A stretch of 64,000 nt of DNA from Whitmania pigra (GCA_021613335.1 JAJTWR010000251.1:697001-761000), one strand, 5' to 3'. Shown: positions 14,607-28,118, counted from the stretch's first letter. Notes: generated by a model from the sequence alone, not told the origin. Translations and numbers: made by a program.

Positions 14607-17537
14607 TATTATTATTAACATCATTAAATTAGGATTCGGTTACATATTTAAAATTATAACGCACAATACAAAAGATTAGATTCAAAATGATCTTCATAAA
14701 CGCAGATTACGAGTAAGCAAGATAAATAATCTTTCTATTTTTGCCACGTACAAACTGGGACGACTAGGTACAGACGCTGTCAAAGTTCCCGCTGCGAAGC
14801 GCTAATTATTGCGCCAATTGAGCGCTTAAGGAACCCGCTGTGACCTTTGTTGTACGGAGGAGGGTTGTTTTCCTAGAATGGGATTGAAGCGATATCATTG
14901 CGTGGTTGATATCCAGATATGGATCATCTACATCGATATCGTATCGGTCTATCATTATCGGTGTATTTCAAAATTTGCAAACTTGCTAATTTATGTATTT
15001 ATGTCGATAAGCAACTACTGACACTATATCCATCAGTATCATCCTTGTCGTCGTCAACACTACCGTGATCATCATCGTCATCGTCATCGTCATTATCATC
15101 ATCATCATCGTCGTCGTCGTCATCATCATCATCGTCATCACCGGTGATTATAAATCAATATATCGCAGAGCAGTTGTTTATGTTTCTGCTAAAACACGTC
15201 CCTGGTAAAATAATAAAAATGGTCGCATATTGTAACAGGTAATGAAGATCTGCTAAATTCATTATTTCTATCAGCTAAACAGTTTGTAATAGTTGATTAC
15301 TTATTCAGGAGAACATTTTTATAAATGGGGGGGGGGGGGGTGTGGAGAGGGGAGATCTGGCCCTCTCGTTATTTGGAAAATATCAAAAAAAAATTAAGTA
15401 AATCCAATATAAAATAAAGAGTAATAACAAAAATTAAATTAAAACTTAAAAAAGTATTTCAATTTATTTCTTTTTATTACTTCAATAATTTACCACTTTC
15501 GACAAAAATTTTAGTAGCTGTGCCGCCCTCCCTTAAATCTGCCCCCTGGTTCCAGTGTATGCCCCCCATCAAATTGTTCTAGATCCGCCCTTGATTGTTG
15601 CTGATAATGTTCATAATTTAATTATTAAACGATTGAAGTATTAAATATTTAATTCAAATAACACTGTCGTCAATAGTCATTAATGTTATTAATTATCATT
15701 AATTATTTCTTTTGCGATGCCAAATAATTTTCTCCATCCAATCACAAGAGCGGACAACGTTTAGCACCAAATAAATCTTCGCGAACATTTATTTCCGTGT
15801 AAAATGTGCTGACGCAAATTGAAATTGATGAGCGGATGGACGGATGGATAAATTGGCGGGTAGATGGAGGAATGAAATGAACAATTAGATGGATAGATGG
15901 ATGAATAGGTGAGTGGATGTACTGATTTGATTGATGAAGTGGAGAATGGGTGAAGGCACGAATGAATGAAGGAAATGGATGAATAATTGGGGGACACTCT
16001 CCAAAACGGAATGGAAGGCAGATAACAGAAGACATGATCAAACCGGAAATTAGCTGGACGAGAGGTAGAACAGGTAGTTTACACAAGCGGTAATTCACTT
16101 CACACTTGATCTACTCCAATTTTACGCTCCAGCGACCTCACACGGGGATTACCAAGTGAGGTATGTTAATGGCGCCAATTTTAACACCGCACAAGAATTT
16201 GCAAAGAAAATTACCGTACAATTTTACACGCCATATTTGATGGTGTTTTCTATGCCATTCTTTGAAACAATCTTCTTGTAGTATATTATCATTTAAATTC
16301 TGGATTTCTTTCACTTAATTTTGTTTGAATTATTAAATAATTGCATTACTAAATAAATTACGATTTAGTGCTTTTTATTAGATATGTCTTTCAGCTTAGG
16401 TAAGCTTAAATCTGAGCAGAGATATTCAGAGAATCGTTCTAGTCATCATTACCATCATCATCATCACCATCACCAACCAGTATGCGTCCTTTTGTGGATC
16501 TTGAGATTCTCACTCCTGGCGAATATCTTTCCACATCCCGGATACAAACACGGAAAAGGCTTCTCTCCGGTGTGGACCCTGATGTGATTGACGAGCTTGT
16601 ACTTGGCCTTGAACGGCTTGAAATTCCTCGGACAGTCCGACCACAGACAGATGAAGTTCGTCTGTTGGAAGCCGTGAGCGTCGAGACTGCTGCTGCCGAC
16701 GTGGTCGATGCCGATGTGAGCGACCAATTCGTTGAGGGAGGAAAATCGCTTGTCGCAGGTTCCTTCCCGGTCTTTCCAGCCGCACTTGAGATCTTCTCGA
16801 TGTTGCTGCAGCTGATCGGTGTGGTGCTTGAAGTCGCTGCCGCCCCGAGCGACGAGACTGCTGAAGTCGACGATGCCTGTGCCGCTGCTCGGCGCGCAGC
16901 TGGCCGTCAGCTGTGGCAGGCTGATGGCGGAAGGACCGACGAAGCCGAAGTGGTGGGCTGGGTAGAGTCGTGGATCGGAATCGTTAATGCAGTGAGAGAA
17001 GGAAGGATGGTGGGAAAACGAAGAAGGGGTATGAGGGTGAAAGGACAGTGGGTGAGGAGAGTTCAACTGCTGTCGATGCGGAAGATGATGGTGATGACGA
17101 GCGTAGAAGTATTCGCCGGAAAGATGATCTGGGGCCGAATTGAAAACCCCAAAACCCGATTGGGTCAATAGGTCACCAGATTCCACAAACGCCTTGACTA
17201 AATCTGCTGGTTTAGACCCGCGGTTGGATGTGTAAAAAGCCGGCAAGGCTTTCGGTTGCAAAGGATGTAAGGACGGCGGACTTTTTGATTTGTGGGAGGT
17301 CGGCGAAGAGGGTGGAGGAACGGACTGGAAACCCCTTCCGGTCAGGTATGAGTTCTGAGACTCGAGGTGATTCCTGAGGAATTGTTCGGAATCAGGGTAG
17401 GGATTGAACCTGTGGGTTGATGAATGACGACTGATTGGGTAGCTGTGGGGCTTGCCCGGATCTTGAGGGTGACTGTAGACTTGGTGTTGAAAAGACTGGA
17501 ATGACTGGGTGGCCATTCCACCGTAGGGCTGATACAT
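14037..17537 (-). CDS. zic: Zic-family zinc-finger transcription factor
   Basis: Exon A (17537-16478) and exon B (14371-14037) join at CACAC(T)G|GCGAG to give 464 residues, close to vertebrate Zic lengths. Five C2H2 fingers lie at about 252-279, 297-322, 330-352, 360-382 and 390-412. The second and third contain [19 protein letters not shown] and [17 protein letters not shown], diagnostic for Zic. Finger 1 (CGW...C) and finger 2 (CLW...C) keep the paired Cys-x-Trp (CWCH2) signature of Zic/Gli fingers. Family members bind DNA in the nucleus and pattern neuroectoderm and mesoderm. The start is uncertain: an acceptor-like CCGTTTCAG (17593-17601) and an open frame continue upstream of the chosen ATG, so a short 5' exon may exist. 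The N-terminal half is rich in Ser, Pro and His. The C-terminus is a run of Asp/Glu, unlike most Zic proteins I know. A 2.1-kb intron separates fingers 3 and 4. Confidence 0.9.
14372..16477 (-). other. Zic intron with satellite tracts
   Basis: The intron carries an ATT array (14535-14611), a CATCGT array (15062-15142), a run of 14 G near 15329, and degenerate GGATG tracts (15835-15985). Confidence 0.6.
15325..15600. mobile_element. Possible transposable-element remnant
   Basis: In AT-rich surroundings there are G-rich sequence at the left (15329-15365, ending GATCTGGCCC) and C-rich sequence at the right (15520-15592, ending CTAGATCCGCCCTTG). Read on the minus strand, the right edge begins CAAGGGCGGATCTAG, a phrase I associate with ends of non-autonomous elements. 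No transposase frame is visible. Confidence 0.25.
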
Positions 17538-20060
17538 CTGAGAAGGTGAAGGTCGTTCGCTTGATGGGGGACTATGAATGGGTGAAAAGGTCCTGAAACG
17601 GACAATGATGTTGATAAGGATGGATCATTTGAAAATTGAGACAAAGTTAAACTCAAGAAGCTGGTGACGATGGATAACGGTGTTTAATATGCTTATTCAT
17701 TTTATATTCATATACAGACATTTAAAATAACACCAGCAGAGCACGTGATTAAATGTGAGATAAGGATGTGTTCATCATGATGATAATCATTTCAGTAATA
17801 TACAAGTGAACCAGATGATTCACAAATTTACACCTCAACTTTAAAACCACGATTACAACTAATTCATTTAATTAATTATAATTATTATGACTCATGTTAA
17901 TTATAATTATTATGATTTAAGTTAATATATTCATTAACTCGGCTTGGCGAAAACTAGCAAGCTTCCGATAAAGAAACGGTTCATAATAAACAGGAAAGGG
18001 ATGAAAATGTAAAGGAAACTTTATTATTGAAAAAGCATTTAATTGGTTCAAATAATAACATTGCAGATGAATAAACCTTAACGTTAACATTAGTATTAAT
18101 TAAATTAATTAGTACTAATTTATCAGTATTTTATCAGTAATTAGTCAGTATTTTCATATCAATCTTGGAATTTGAGGAGTTGCATGAGTGAACTTTATGT
18201 TAATAATTATTCCAATTAATTATTACCTTATTTATTCACTAACATATCTGTCTAAATACATCGAAAACAGCAAGGAGACATCTGTTGATGCAAAAAATTC
18301 ACCTCTCAAATTCCTCTCTCAACAAATAATCCTCACTACCAATCAACATCATTGAGTTCATGAACCCGAATAACCTTTGACATGCGTATTATACATTTGA
18401 CCCGTGCTCAATCGTTACGTCATTGTCATCATCGTCGTCGCCTTAGAAATGAACTTGTAAAAGTAAATGTCAAAGTTACAGGGGTGCCTTGTAAACATAT
18501 CTGAGTGAAGGTTTTACTCGTTGTTACGTAATCGTTGTAATGATCGTTATCAAAGGGTGGAATTTATGGAGGGAAGTTGTATTGTTGCCACGAATGTAAT
18601 AGATGGGTTGATGGGTGTGTTTGACGGACTTGCAAAATAATTCAAAGACTTGCTAGTTTCAACCGATGATTAATTTAGAATTCATAGCGAACTGAGAAAT
18701 TTTGTTAAATTAGGTGCACATTTAGCCATCATGGTTTTATAAAAAGCTCGGATTATGCAACAACATTATTTGTTGTTGATGATATCATCAATGTCATTGT
18801 TGTCACCATCATCATCGTCATCGTCATCATCATCATTTACCTTGACAACTTTCAGGCAGTCGTGGACTTGTCAGAAATCTTCAAATTCAATCATGGACGT
18901 CTATCCGTTCCAGGTATCAGTAATCCGTAACGAGACGACAAAGTAAAAGTAAACAGTGCAAAGAGTAAAAAGTATCGATCCCGAGCTACAGAATTTTCTC
19001 GCTCATCAGCCACTTTCGAGTTGTCGTCTGCTTCGGAGTTGAGAGACTTTATTCAAATCCCCGGCAATAACGAAAGATCGAACGAACGATTCGAGTCAGC
19101 TCGTTGTCGATGCTGTTGTTTCACTATCGATGTGTTGTTGTTGCTGTTTTTGTTATTGTTGATCGCAAAGAAAGGATGCGTTTTCACCTGTTAACACCGA
19201 CGACTTGTGCAACAACTTTCACTCATGTTTTCTCACTCTCTCGTCTATTTCTCTTTTTTTTTATTTTTAGCCCTACCGCCACTCCCACCCATGACGATTC
19301 ACGAATCAGAGACGAGCTACCCGCTGGGGAGAAGAATGACTGACGGATCTCACAGACCAATCAGGGTGCAGAAAAGTAGTGGTGATAAAGCAGCGATTTG
19401 GTCGCTGGTGACGCTTGCGATCGATTCCACCATGTCGTTTGCCGCTTTTGAAAAACTTAAAATTGTTTCGTTTTTTATTGAAAAGATTTTATCATTTTAT
19501 TATTTACGTCTTTCATTGCACTGGTCTATTTTGCTTATTTTAAAATATAACAAAACCCTAATAAATAAATCATCATCAACATCGTCGTCATCATCATCAT
19601 CATCATCATCATCAGAGTATTGCATAAGCAGTAGTCTTTTAAATATTAACAACATCCCGCCTAGTTAACTCTCTTTAACAAGCTTCACGAGACATCGTTG
19701 ACTCGATGACTACGATGACGATGATCACACTATCGTAAACAAATTATAATAAATTATTGTAATGAAAGTATATATATTGCAATATATAAAATATATTATA
19801 TGTAATAAAAAAATATCATCATTACCAATGTAATTATTACATCGATTAACTAAAAAATAACTCCTAAAAAAATCCGTCCATCTCATAGGGCGAGAGTTCA
19901 ATCCTCAGCGTGATCCTCATTGTGGAGACACTCGTGTGGGAAGTGAATGAAACATAAATTAAGTCCCTGCACGCCCATTGGACAGCTCGATTTGGGCATC
20001 GCTTTTGTGACCAATTAATGGAGGCGGGTTTTTGAGTCACGTGACTTCATTGTTTACACT

Positions 20061-20420
<360 letters not shown>

Positions 20421-21497
20421 GAGGCGATTATTTTGGAACTGTACGTCCAAGAATTGTAGGATTGGTTGATGAATAAATGGCGATAAAATGTCCTTAATTA
20501 TTATCGCAGCGAATATGATACTGTTCTTTATGTTGTTATTGATACTGTTGATACATTTTAAGCAAATTTCAAACAATTATACAAATAATTATAATTAATG
20601 TTGTTATTGTTACCATGATGGCTAAATAAGAATTTATTTTCCAATTAAATGTTTCGCAATATAATTTTTTTTATTTTTAACTATTCGGCCTCCTAATCAA
20701 AGAAAATAATATCGATAATAGACGGAAATTGCATCATCATTGATGCTGATGACAGGGCGAGAGAGCGAGATTGTGATGATGCTGTTGATGAAGACAACAA
20801 CGATGAGGAAGATGATGATGATGTTCATCAAACGTTCGAAAGGTTAGAAGATGATTGTTACTTTTCCATCTGTTGATGATGTTGATTATGATTGTGATGA
20901 TGATGATGACGATGATGGTGATGATAATGGTGGTTTATGATGACCGAACTTACATTCGTTTCTGATTTCCGTCTTTTAGAAGTGAGTGGTCGTTCGTCGT
21001 TATCAACACAATCGCCATGATAACATCATCATCATCTTCATCAGTTTCATCATCACAATCAAAATTAGCATCATCAACAGATGAAAAAATAACAATCATT
21101 TTTTAACCTTTTGATCTTTTGCTTATTAATAGTAACAGGAAATTAAGAAAAGACAATGTTAAGACCAATAAAAAATTTTAATCAGCCTATCCTAAGCTAT
21201 ATCGGATAACCACGATATGTTAATGAGCTGATCTAATTACATGTTAATTATAGAGCATTATGATAAACTCATCATTCTAATGATATGCAAATGATATGCT
21301 GGCCTATTTAGTGGTCTCACCCAACGTCGTCTGCCATTATTTTGTCAAGAATTGGATTTTATTAAATGTATTTTTAAATTATATTATATTAAGAAAAATA
21401 TAATATTGTTTAATATTTTATTTTAAATATATTAGTAAATATTATTTATTTTCAACAAATTCATGGTTTATTTTAAGTCAATATAATAACATTGTTC

Positions 21498-21810
<313 letters not shown>

Positions 21811-22048
21811 CTATCTTCCGAGCTCCAACGGTGTCGTGCAAATAATTCCACATTAACATAAAAACTCTAGCCCAAGGGCAAACCCCAATTCCCTCCCTCT
21901 GACTGGACGGTCCGATCCCCCTTTGGGGTGGAATGATTGGCCAGTGCATGGTCAGCGGGTGTTCAAACAAACCATTCTAAATGGACTAGCTGGTTTGAAT
22001 ATGTTTGCCTCCTTTGATATGGATGTTAGCTATAAATACATTAATCGT

Positions 22049-22062
22049 CGTCGTCGACATCA

Positions 22063-22097
<35 letters not shown>

Positions 22098-22180
22098 ATC
22101 GTCGACATCATCGTCGACATCATCATCGTCATCATCGTCGTCATCGTCGTCGTCATCGTCCTCCTCGTCGCCATCATCAT
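22049..22180. repeat. CGT/CAT mixed trinucleotide array
   Basis: Alternating blocks of CGTCGT and CATCGT with higher-order units (CGTCGTCGTCAT, CGACATCAT). Confidence 0.85.
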
Positions 22181-22808
22181 CATCACGCATAATAGATATA
22201 TAAGTTAATTACAAAGGCATCATGTTGTAAGACATAAATCAGCATTGCACAGCTGACCAACTCCATTGGACATCGCATTGGAATGTCATGACATTCATGT
22301 CAGTACATGACATCTATGTATCTATGCAGTCATCATTTTATTCCTATTTATAATATGTTAATTTGTTATAATTATTATTGTAACTATTATGTTTTTAATA
22401 TTATTATCTATATTATTGGTTTTATTATAATTATTATCATTATCAGGTGCTGCTTAACAGTAACCTTAGTACGTTATAATAATAAATAACATATTTAATA
22501 TAATTAATAAATATTATAATAATGACTTTTAATCAACCTTATCAACAATTATTGTATTCACCGATTGACGTCATCTGATCAAAGTTTGTTTGTAAACAAT
22601 CGTTAACACAACAACAATTCCAATCTGCTTCGTAGGCCGAAACGACACTAATACAGTTCAAGACACTCATCACCATCATCAGCATCATCAATGACAACAT
22701 TATCACCATCATCTTCATCGTTATCGACATCATCATCATCAACAGCATCATCAACAGCAATGACATTATCATAATCACCTTCAACATCATTATCTCAACA
22801 ACAGCATT

Positions 22809-25087
22809 ATGCAAACTTCACAACTCATTCTATCCCTCCCTTTCCTCATAATCATCATCCCTTTCGGAGGATCAACAGGCCCGCATTCAACAGAAAGGGA
22901 GGGTTTTGTCCCCAAGAAGGGAATGGAAGAAGTCTATTTCTACATCTCCGACGGAGATTCGAGTAGCGGCAGACTGGTCGCCCGGACCAAAAGCCAGGGT
23001 TCCCTCAGGGTCTACAAGCAAAACTTCAAGGCTAGCGACTGCGACTACGCCTGCCGCCAAATGGGCTTCAGGACCGGCTACATGAACAGGAGATATTTCG
23101 GCTTCACGAGCTACCACAAGAGTCTCAAGTTTCTGAGCGATCAGATCTGCCTCGACAACGACACGGTCGTCTGCTACGCCATCAAAGTCGCCGAGGCGAA
23201 ACACCTTCCACCGGCCTCAGAAGACGTCACTGTCCGTTGTCTCAAGGACTACGAAGTCCAGAATCAGCCGTGCAACAGCAAGAAGGGTTCGGTTCAGTTC
23301 TTGTTCTGCGAGGTCCCCGGCAGAGAGTGCGGCAGCAAGAACTCTCAGGTCTTCACGCTGCTCATCAACGAAGCCAGCTACGTCGTCGGCATAAACTGCA
23401 CCGGCGTTTTGGCCGGTACGACGACCATGTACAGCTGTTCGTCTTCGGATTCTTGCCACAAGAAGCTTAACCTCCTGTGCGCCGAACCGTGTCAGTTCGC
23501 AACATCAGCCTGGTCAGGGAGAATATTCTTCGACGAGGCGATGATAGACAAGGTGGTTAAGATCACCAGTCAGTGCGAGGTGTCAGTTAAGCTGAGGCAA
23601 GAGAGTTACGTCGTCATCAGCATCAGTCGTCTGAGGCTTAGGAGCTGTCAAGAGCTTTATGTTGAGCCGCGGGACCACTGTTTCGGAGAGCTGTACCTGT
23701 CCGATGGTTACCTGAGGAGCGGGAAAAAGCACTTCAGACTTTTCGAGTGCAGCAGGTTTGAATGGTGGTGGCTGTGGTGGGATGATGTGGTGGATGGTGT
23801 GGTGGATGATGGGTTGTGACGGGACGATCATCATCATGACCAACATCTCCACAACTATCATCACGACCATAGTCATCATCATCATCCTCATCGTTGTCAT
23901 GATCCTCATAATTTTCCGAAAAAAAGATTCAGCATCATATTGGAGACGAGCTGCACAACGTACTCAAACGGCTACTTCGACATCCAGTACAACGCCGAGT
24001 TCTACGCATCAGTGAAGCCGATCAGTCTCGCGCACTTGATCGGCAAGCAGGACTTCAGCTTCTCCTGCGGCTTCTACTACCAAAACCTGAGCGACCACTT
24101 CCTCTACATGAGCCTTGTCAACCTCTCCAAGCCGTACAATCGATGGACGATCTGGAGCTTCGAGGATCTCGAGGGGAAAGAGATCATCATCAAGAACTCC
24201 AGTCTGAGAGACCCGGTCGATAAAAGAATGGTGACGGAAAACTACACTTTCGGACTCAGTTACTTCTACAAGTCGGTCACTCTTGACCATCCGCCGAAGA
24301 CCTACTCCGGAACGTACAACTGCCGCCAAAACGTCATCCACGGGGAGTTGTCGCATCTCGACTGGAGCGCCGAGCTGATTCTTTTCACGGACCGTGGCGA
24401 ATGCGTCCTGGAGCAGTTTGACATTCCGGGCGTCAAAATCGTCATGGCTACCTGTAGGATTCCCTACTACGGTCGGTTCGCACCGGTGGCTATCTTCTAC
24501 GCACCGCGGTTCAATATGACCCGCCCCCTCATACTCAACGGAACGACCAGGTTCACGGCCGAGTACCACCTGATGCTCCTCTTCGATTCCAAAGACCCAG
24601 TGGAGGGAGCGATATTACAGGTGATGATGATGATGATGATGATGACGACCACATTAGTATTTTTACAACAAGTAATTCCAAACTCCATCTTCAACTCTTA
24701 CAGGAGTGGCACATAAACTCTCCCCAGGGCCATCTGACCGAGGTCCACTGCAAACTTTTCTTCGTCCATCCCAGGCATAACCCGCCCTCCAGTCTCGAAT
24801 TGCTGCCCTGCTATTGGCCGACAAAGAACGCCACGGTCGCCAAGGGAACGGAGGAAGAGTCCAAATTCTTCATCATGGTGGTCATAATGGCGGTCAGTCT
24901 GATCCTTCCCTTCGTCAACTTTCTGACGATGTGCCTCTGGTCGGTGGTTCAGAAGAAGACCTTGAAAAGGTCAAATCGTCTCAAGGCCAGGAGGTTACTG
25001 AGGCCGAAGATGATTATGAAGAGATCGAGAGAGATTGTCACCAGTTTCTTGGTGGAGTCGAGAGAACTGTCACACCAACGTCTTTGA
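22809..25087 (+). CDS. Cysteine-rich type I membrane protein with an SRCR-like N-terminal region
   Basis: Exons 22809-23755, 23933-24620 and 24704-25087 join in phase to 672 residues. Residues 1-24 are a signal peptide (MQTSQLILSLPFLIIIIPFG). Residues about 43-145 resemble a divergent scavenger-receptor Cys-rich domain (SGRLVAR..., then DCDYACRQMGF). The remaining extracellular part of about 450 residues has many Cys and N-glycosylation sites. One membrane helix lies at about 600-624, and the basic tail of about 48 residues begins QKKTLKRSNRLKARR. The basic residues just inside the helix support this frame over an overlapping acidic one. It could be a surface receptor or adhesion protein. I do not recognise a named family, and the SRCR resemblance rests on spacing of a few residues. 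Exons are much richer in GC than their surroundings, showing selection on codons. Confidence 0.75.
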
Positions 25088-25221
25088 GTGTACTGATGTC
25101 ATTGAATTTAATATTATTATTCCTTTTATTTTTTATTCATTTATTTTTCCGTTGAATTTAAGAGACGCATTCGATGTTTTTTATTTTCATTTGCAGACAA
25201 TTTTCGTCGCAATGAAAGAAA

Positions 25222-25289
25222 ACCAACAAATAAATAAAGATAATAATAATAATAATAATAATAATAAAATAATAATAATAATAATAATC

Positions 25290-25323
<34 letters not shown>

Positions 25324-25480
25324 GAATAATAATATAATAATCATACAATAATAATAATAACAATAATAATAATAATAATAATATAATAATCTAATAATAA
25401 TAATAATAATAATAATCTAATACCCTAATAATAATAATAATAACCAATAATAATACAATAATAATCTAATAATAATATAC
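25222..25480. repeat. Degenerate AAT array downstream of the orphan membrane gene
   Basis: Broken AAT repeats with repeated CTAATA and ATAATC variants. AATAAATAAA at 25228-25237 could serve as the polyadenylation signal of the preceding gene. Confidence 0.8.
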
Positions 25481-25742
25481 TAATATTATGTTTAAATATA
25501 ATGCACCCTAAGCAACTTCGTATCTACTTTGAAAAATCCCCAAACATTTCCACCGATTATGAGCGGAAATCGAACGAAAAAAGTGTAAAAATGGCGGAAG
25601 TCGAGTTCACGGAAGTGACGTAGTGATGGAAGCAAAAGATTCTAAATAAGGAGCCATTTCGGATGTGTTGGATCCTCTGATCCGGTCTGAATGTAATTCT
25701 CACAGACTGCGTTGGGTGGGTGTTTAGATGGCAGCACGAGTA

Positions 25743-25850
25743 GCCGAGTGAGTGAGTGAGTGCATGAGTGATTGAATTAGTGGAAAGGAAGATAGACTGT
25801 CTAGTGTGGGCGAGTGAGTGAATGAGTGAGTGAATGAGTGAGTGAGCAAA
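25743..25850. repeat. GAGT tetranucleotide tracts
   Basis: Interrupted GAGT/GAAT repeats, complementary to the CTCA array 220 bases further on. Confidence 0.85.
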
Positions 25851-26063
25851 GAACAACAAATCTCCTCCACTCAATCAAGCGATCAGAAGAAAAAAAACAA
25901 TTAATGGTGTCAGACAGGATAAAACCCCGATGAGGATATAATTAGAAGCCGCCCACGCAAACATCCAAGGCACCCACCCACCCACTACAACCCATTCTTA
26001 AATTACTACGAATGAACTCCGCGGGTGATGAACAGTCTTTCATTAAATCTCCGGCGATCAAAA

Positions 26064-26300
26064 TGTTCACTCACTCACTCACTCACTCTCACTCACTCAC
26101 TCACTCACTCACTCACTCACTCACTCACTCACTCACTCACCACTCACTCACTCACTCACTCACTCACTCACTCACTCACTCACTCACTCACTCACTCACT
26201 CACTCACTCACTCACTCACTCACCACTCACTCACTCACTCACTCACACTCACTCACACTCACCACTCACTCACTCACTCACTCACTCATCACTCACTCAC
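26064..26300. repeat. CTCA tetranucleotide array
   Basis: About 55 CTCA units with a few dropped or added bases. The open frames over it (Thr-His-Ser-Leu repeats) are by-products. Confidence 0.95.
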
Positions 26301-26600
26301 CCATTCGCTCACCCATTCGCTCGATCGATCTATCATTAATCGATCATTCACGTTCAATAATTCATTCACCGTTGCATTGAATGCACGGTCATCAGGGCAG
26401 TCATTCAAAATGGCGTTCGCGAATCCGTCATGATTAGTGGCGTCATCGAAACTAAGTGCTCTCAGCTTGCTTCTAAATTGACATCGCCGTCCTCACAACA
26501 TTACTCATCCTAGTCGTCATCTCTTCCACCATCCTCCTCCTCATCCTCATCATCATCATCGCCGTCGCCGTCGTCGTCGTCGTCGCCATCATCATCCTTC

Positions 26601-26815
26601 GGGATGACGTCGAAATCATGTGACCTGTGACGTCACCAATAGTCGGCTCCTACAGACCTCGAGTTATTACGGAAAGTCGTCCGCGGCGCACGGTAGCGCG
26701 CATGCGCATGCTCGGCCATTCGTACTTCCCGTCTATTTTCTGGTTAACTAGGTCATCTCTTATTCATGCAACGTTTCAATTGAGATGCATTTCCTTTGCC
26801 GCCATCTTGTGTCAG
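26601..26815. promoter_or_regulatory. Promoter-like island with CRE, CCAAT, NRF1 and YY1 motifs
   Basis: Within 180 bases there are a full CRE palindrome TGACGTCA (26628-26635) running directly into CCAAT (26636-26640), the NRF1 core GCGCATGCGC (26698-26707) and a perfect YY1 motif GCCGCCATCTT (26798-26808). The stretch is richer in CpG than its neighbours. These motifs typically mark housekeeping promoters. The nearest downstream gene on the plus strand is M6, 1.4 kb away, so this may be its promoter with a non-coding first exon. No transcript evidence is available. Confidence 0.5.
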
Positions 26816-26940
26816 ACGTCTGCGACGATGGCGATGATGATAATGGTGCTGGTAATGGAGATGGTGAAGATAGTTACGGTGATAGTGGTGATGATGGCGA
26901 TGAATATGATGATGATAATGACGATGACGGCTGAATGAAT

Positions 26941-28118
26941 TGAACGTCATTTGATGGAGTGTGAGCTGGTGTCGCCATGAATGAATCGTCGAAAAACGTG
27001 CCAAGAAATGCAACAAGTCGCGATGACCATGCGCATTGAATCGTGCATTATTCAATCATTTGTTTGCCCATTCATTCGTGCATTCATCAGTTTATTAATG
27101 TTTTAATTTACCAAATTATGTTTTATATAACTTAGTCTTAGATCTAGACGAACTAATTCAAATCTTTATCGACAAATCCACCGATTGCCTGAGATCAATC
27201 AATCTATTCACTCATTAATTCGTAACAATTCACCTATGAATTGAAATGATTCCAGTACTCGTAATTATCGACGTGTCCACGCATAATTGACTGCGAACAT
27301 TTTTGTCACGTAGCAATGGAGAACTTTCTCTTGTGACAACATTACAATTCACCTGTCAACGTCCGCTGTTGTCCGTGACAGTGCTGTGGATGTTGACGTT
27401 TTTTGTTTTGTTCCGCTTTCGTCGATGTTTGTAAGGACTAAATGTGCCAGTTTTTTGTTTTTAGCTGCATGGTGTATAATGTTTACTGATTATGATGAAA
27501 CAAAATGTTATGAAGTAGAACAGTAAGAAATTGTGTAAATAAGGAAAATTCATTATGCAAAGGAAAAACTTTACTGATAAAGTTACTATGAAATTGAAAA
27601 AAATTTTAACAATAAATAACCAAAAAACAATTATTGTAATAATAAAAAAAATTTTTAACAATAAACAACAAGTTATTTATATTTGTTAACAAGTTTATAT
27701 TATTTAATGGTGAATCTTATGATGGCCTATGATTCTCCTGCAAATTGAGTCGCTAGATATCTGGCGAATTAAAGAAAAATTCTAAATATGTGACGAACAT
27801 ATGCATTAAACCCGTAAAAATATTTTGTTTTGTTTTTTTGAAAAAACAATACATTTAAATTGACATTTTATTATTAAATAACAAATTAGGTCCATAAGAA
27901 GTTATTCCTACTCAACTTTTAAACAAAACAGTTAACCTACCTGTATTGTGTTGTTGACGATGTGCAGAGATTTTCACAACGGGTTATGTGAGAAATGTAC
28001 TGCAATTTTATAGGTAATTTATTAATTTGCTAACAAACTTGCATGAACTCCAAAAAGTTTTATTTGGTGGTGTGATATCTCGAGAAGTAACGATTTTATG
28101 AGGCTCAGTTGAACGATC
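26941..28118. other. Spacer upstream of M6
   Basis: AT-rich from about 27060. No coding frame was recognised. It may contain a 5' untranslated exon or intron of M6. Confidence 0.4.

Noticed and set aside
15742..16098. 118-codon minus-strand frame with HPSIHP-like repeats
   Set aside because: Translation of degenerate GGAT tracts in the Zic intron.
16482..17171. 229-codon plus-strand frame
   Set aside because: Antisense of the Zic exon. The minus strand has the zinc fingers.
18755..19668. Plus-strand frames with Ser runs upstream of Zic
   Set aside because: Built from CATCAT/TCA tracts. No splice context or domain.
19869..19930. B-box-like GAGTTCAATCC as a tRNA gene
   Set aside because: No cloverleaf can be drawn around it. 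At most a decayed SINE.
24009..24569. 186-codon minus-strand frame
   Set aside because: Antisense of exon 2 of the orphan receptor. It is open only because of GC-rich codon bias.
26012..26380. Thr-His-Ser-Leu repeat frames
   Set aside because: By-product of the CTCA array.
26821..26940. Acidic or Met-rich frame starting just after the YY1 motif
   Set aside because: GATGAT repeat sequence. It could be untranslated first exon but not supported as protein.
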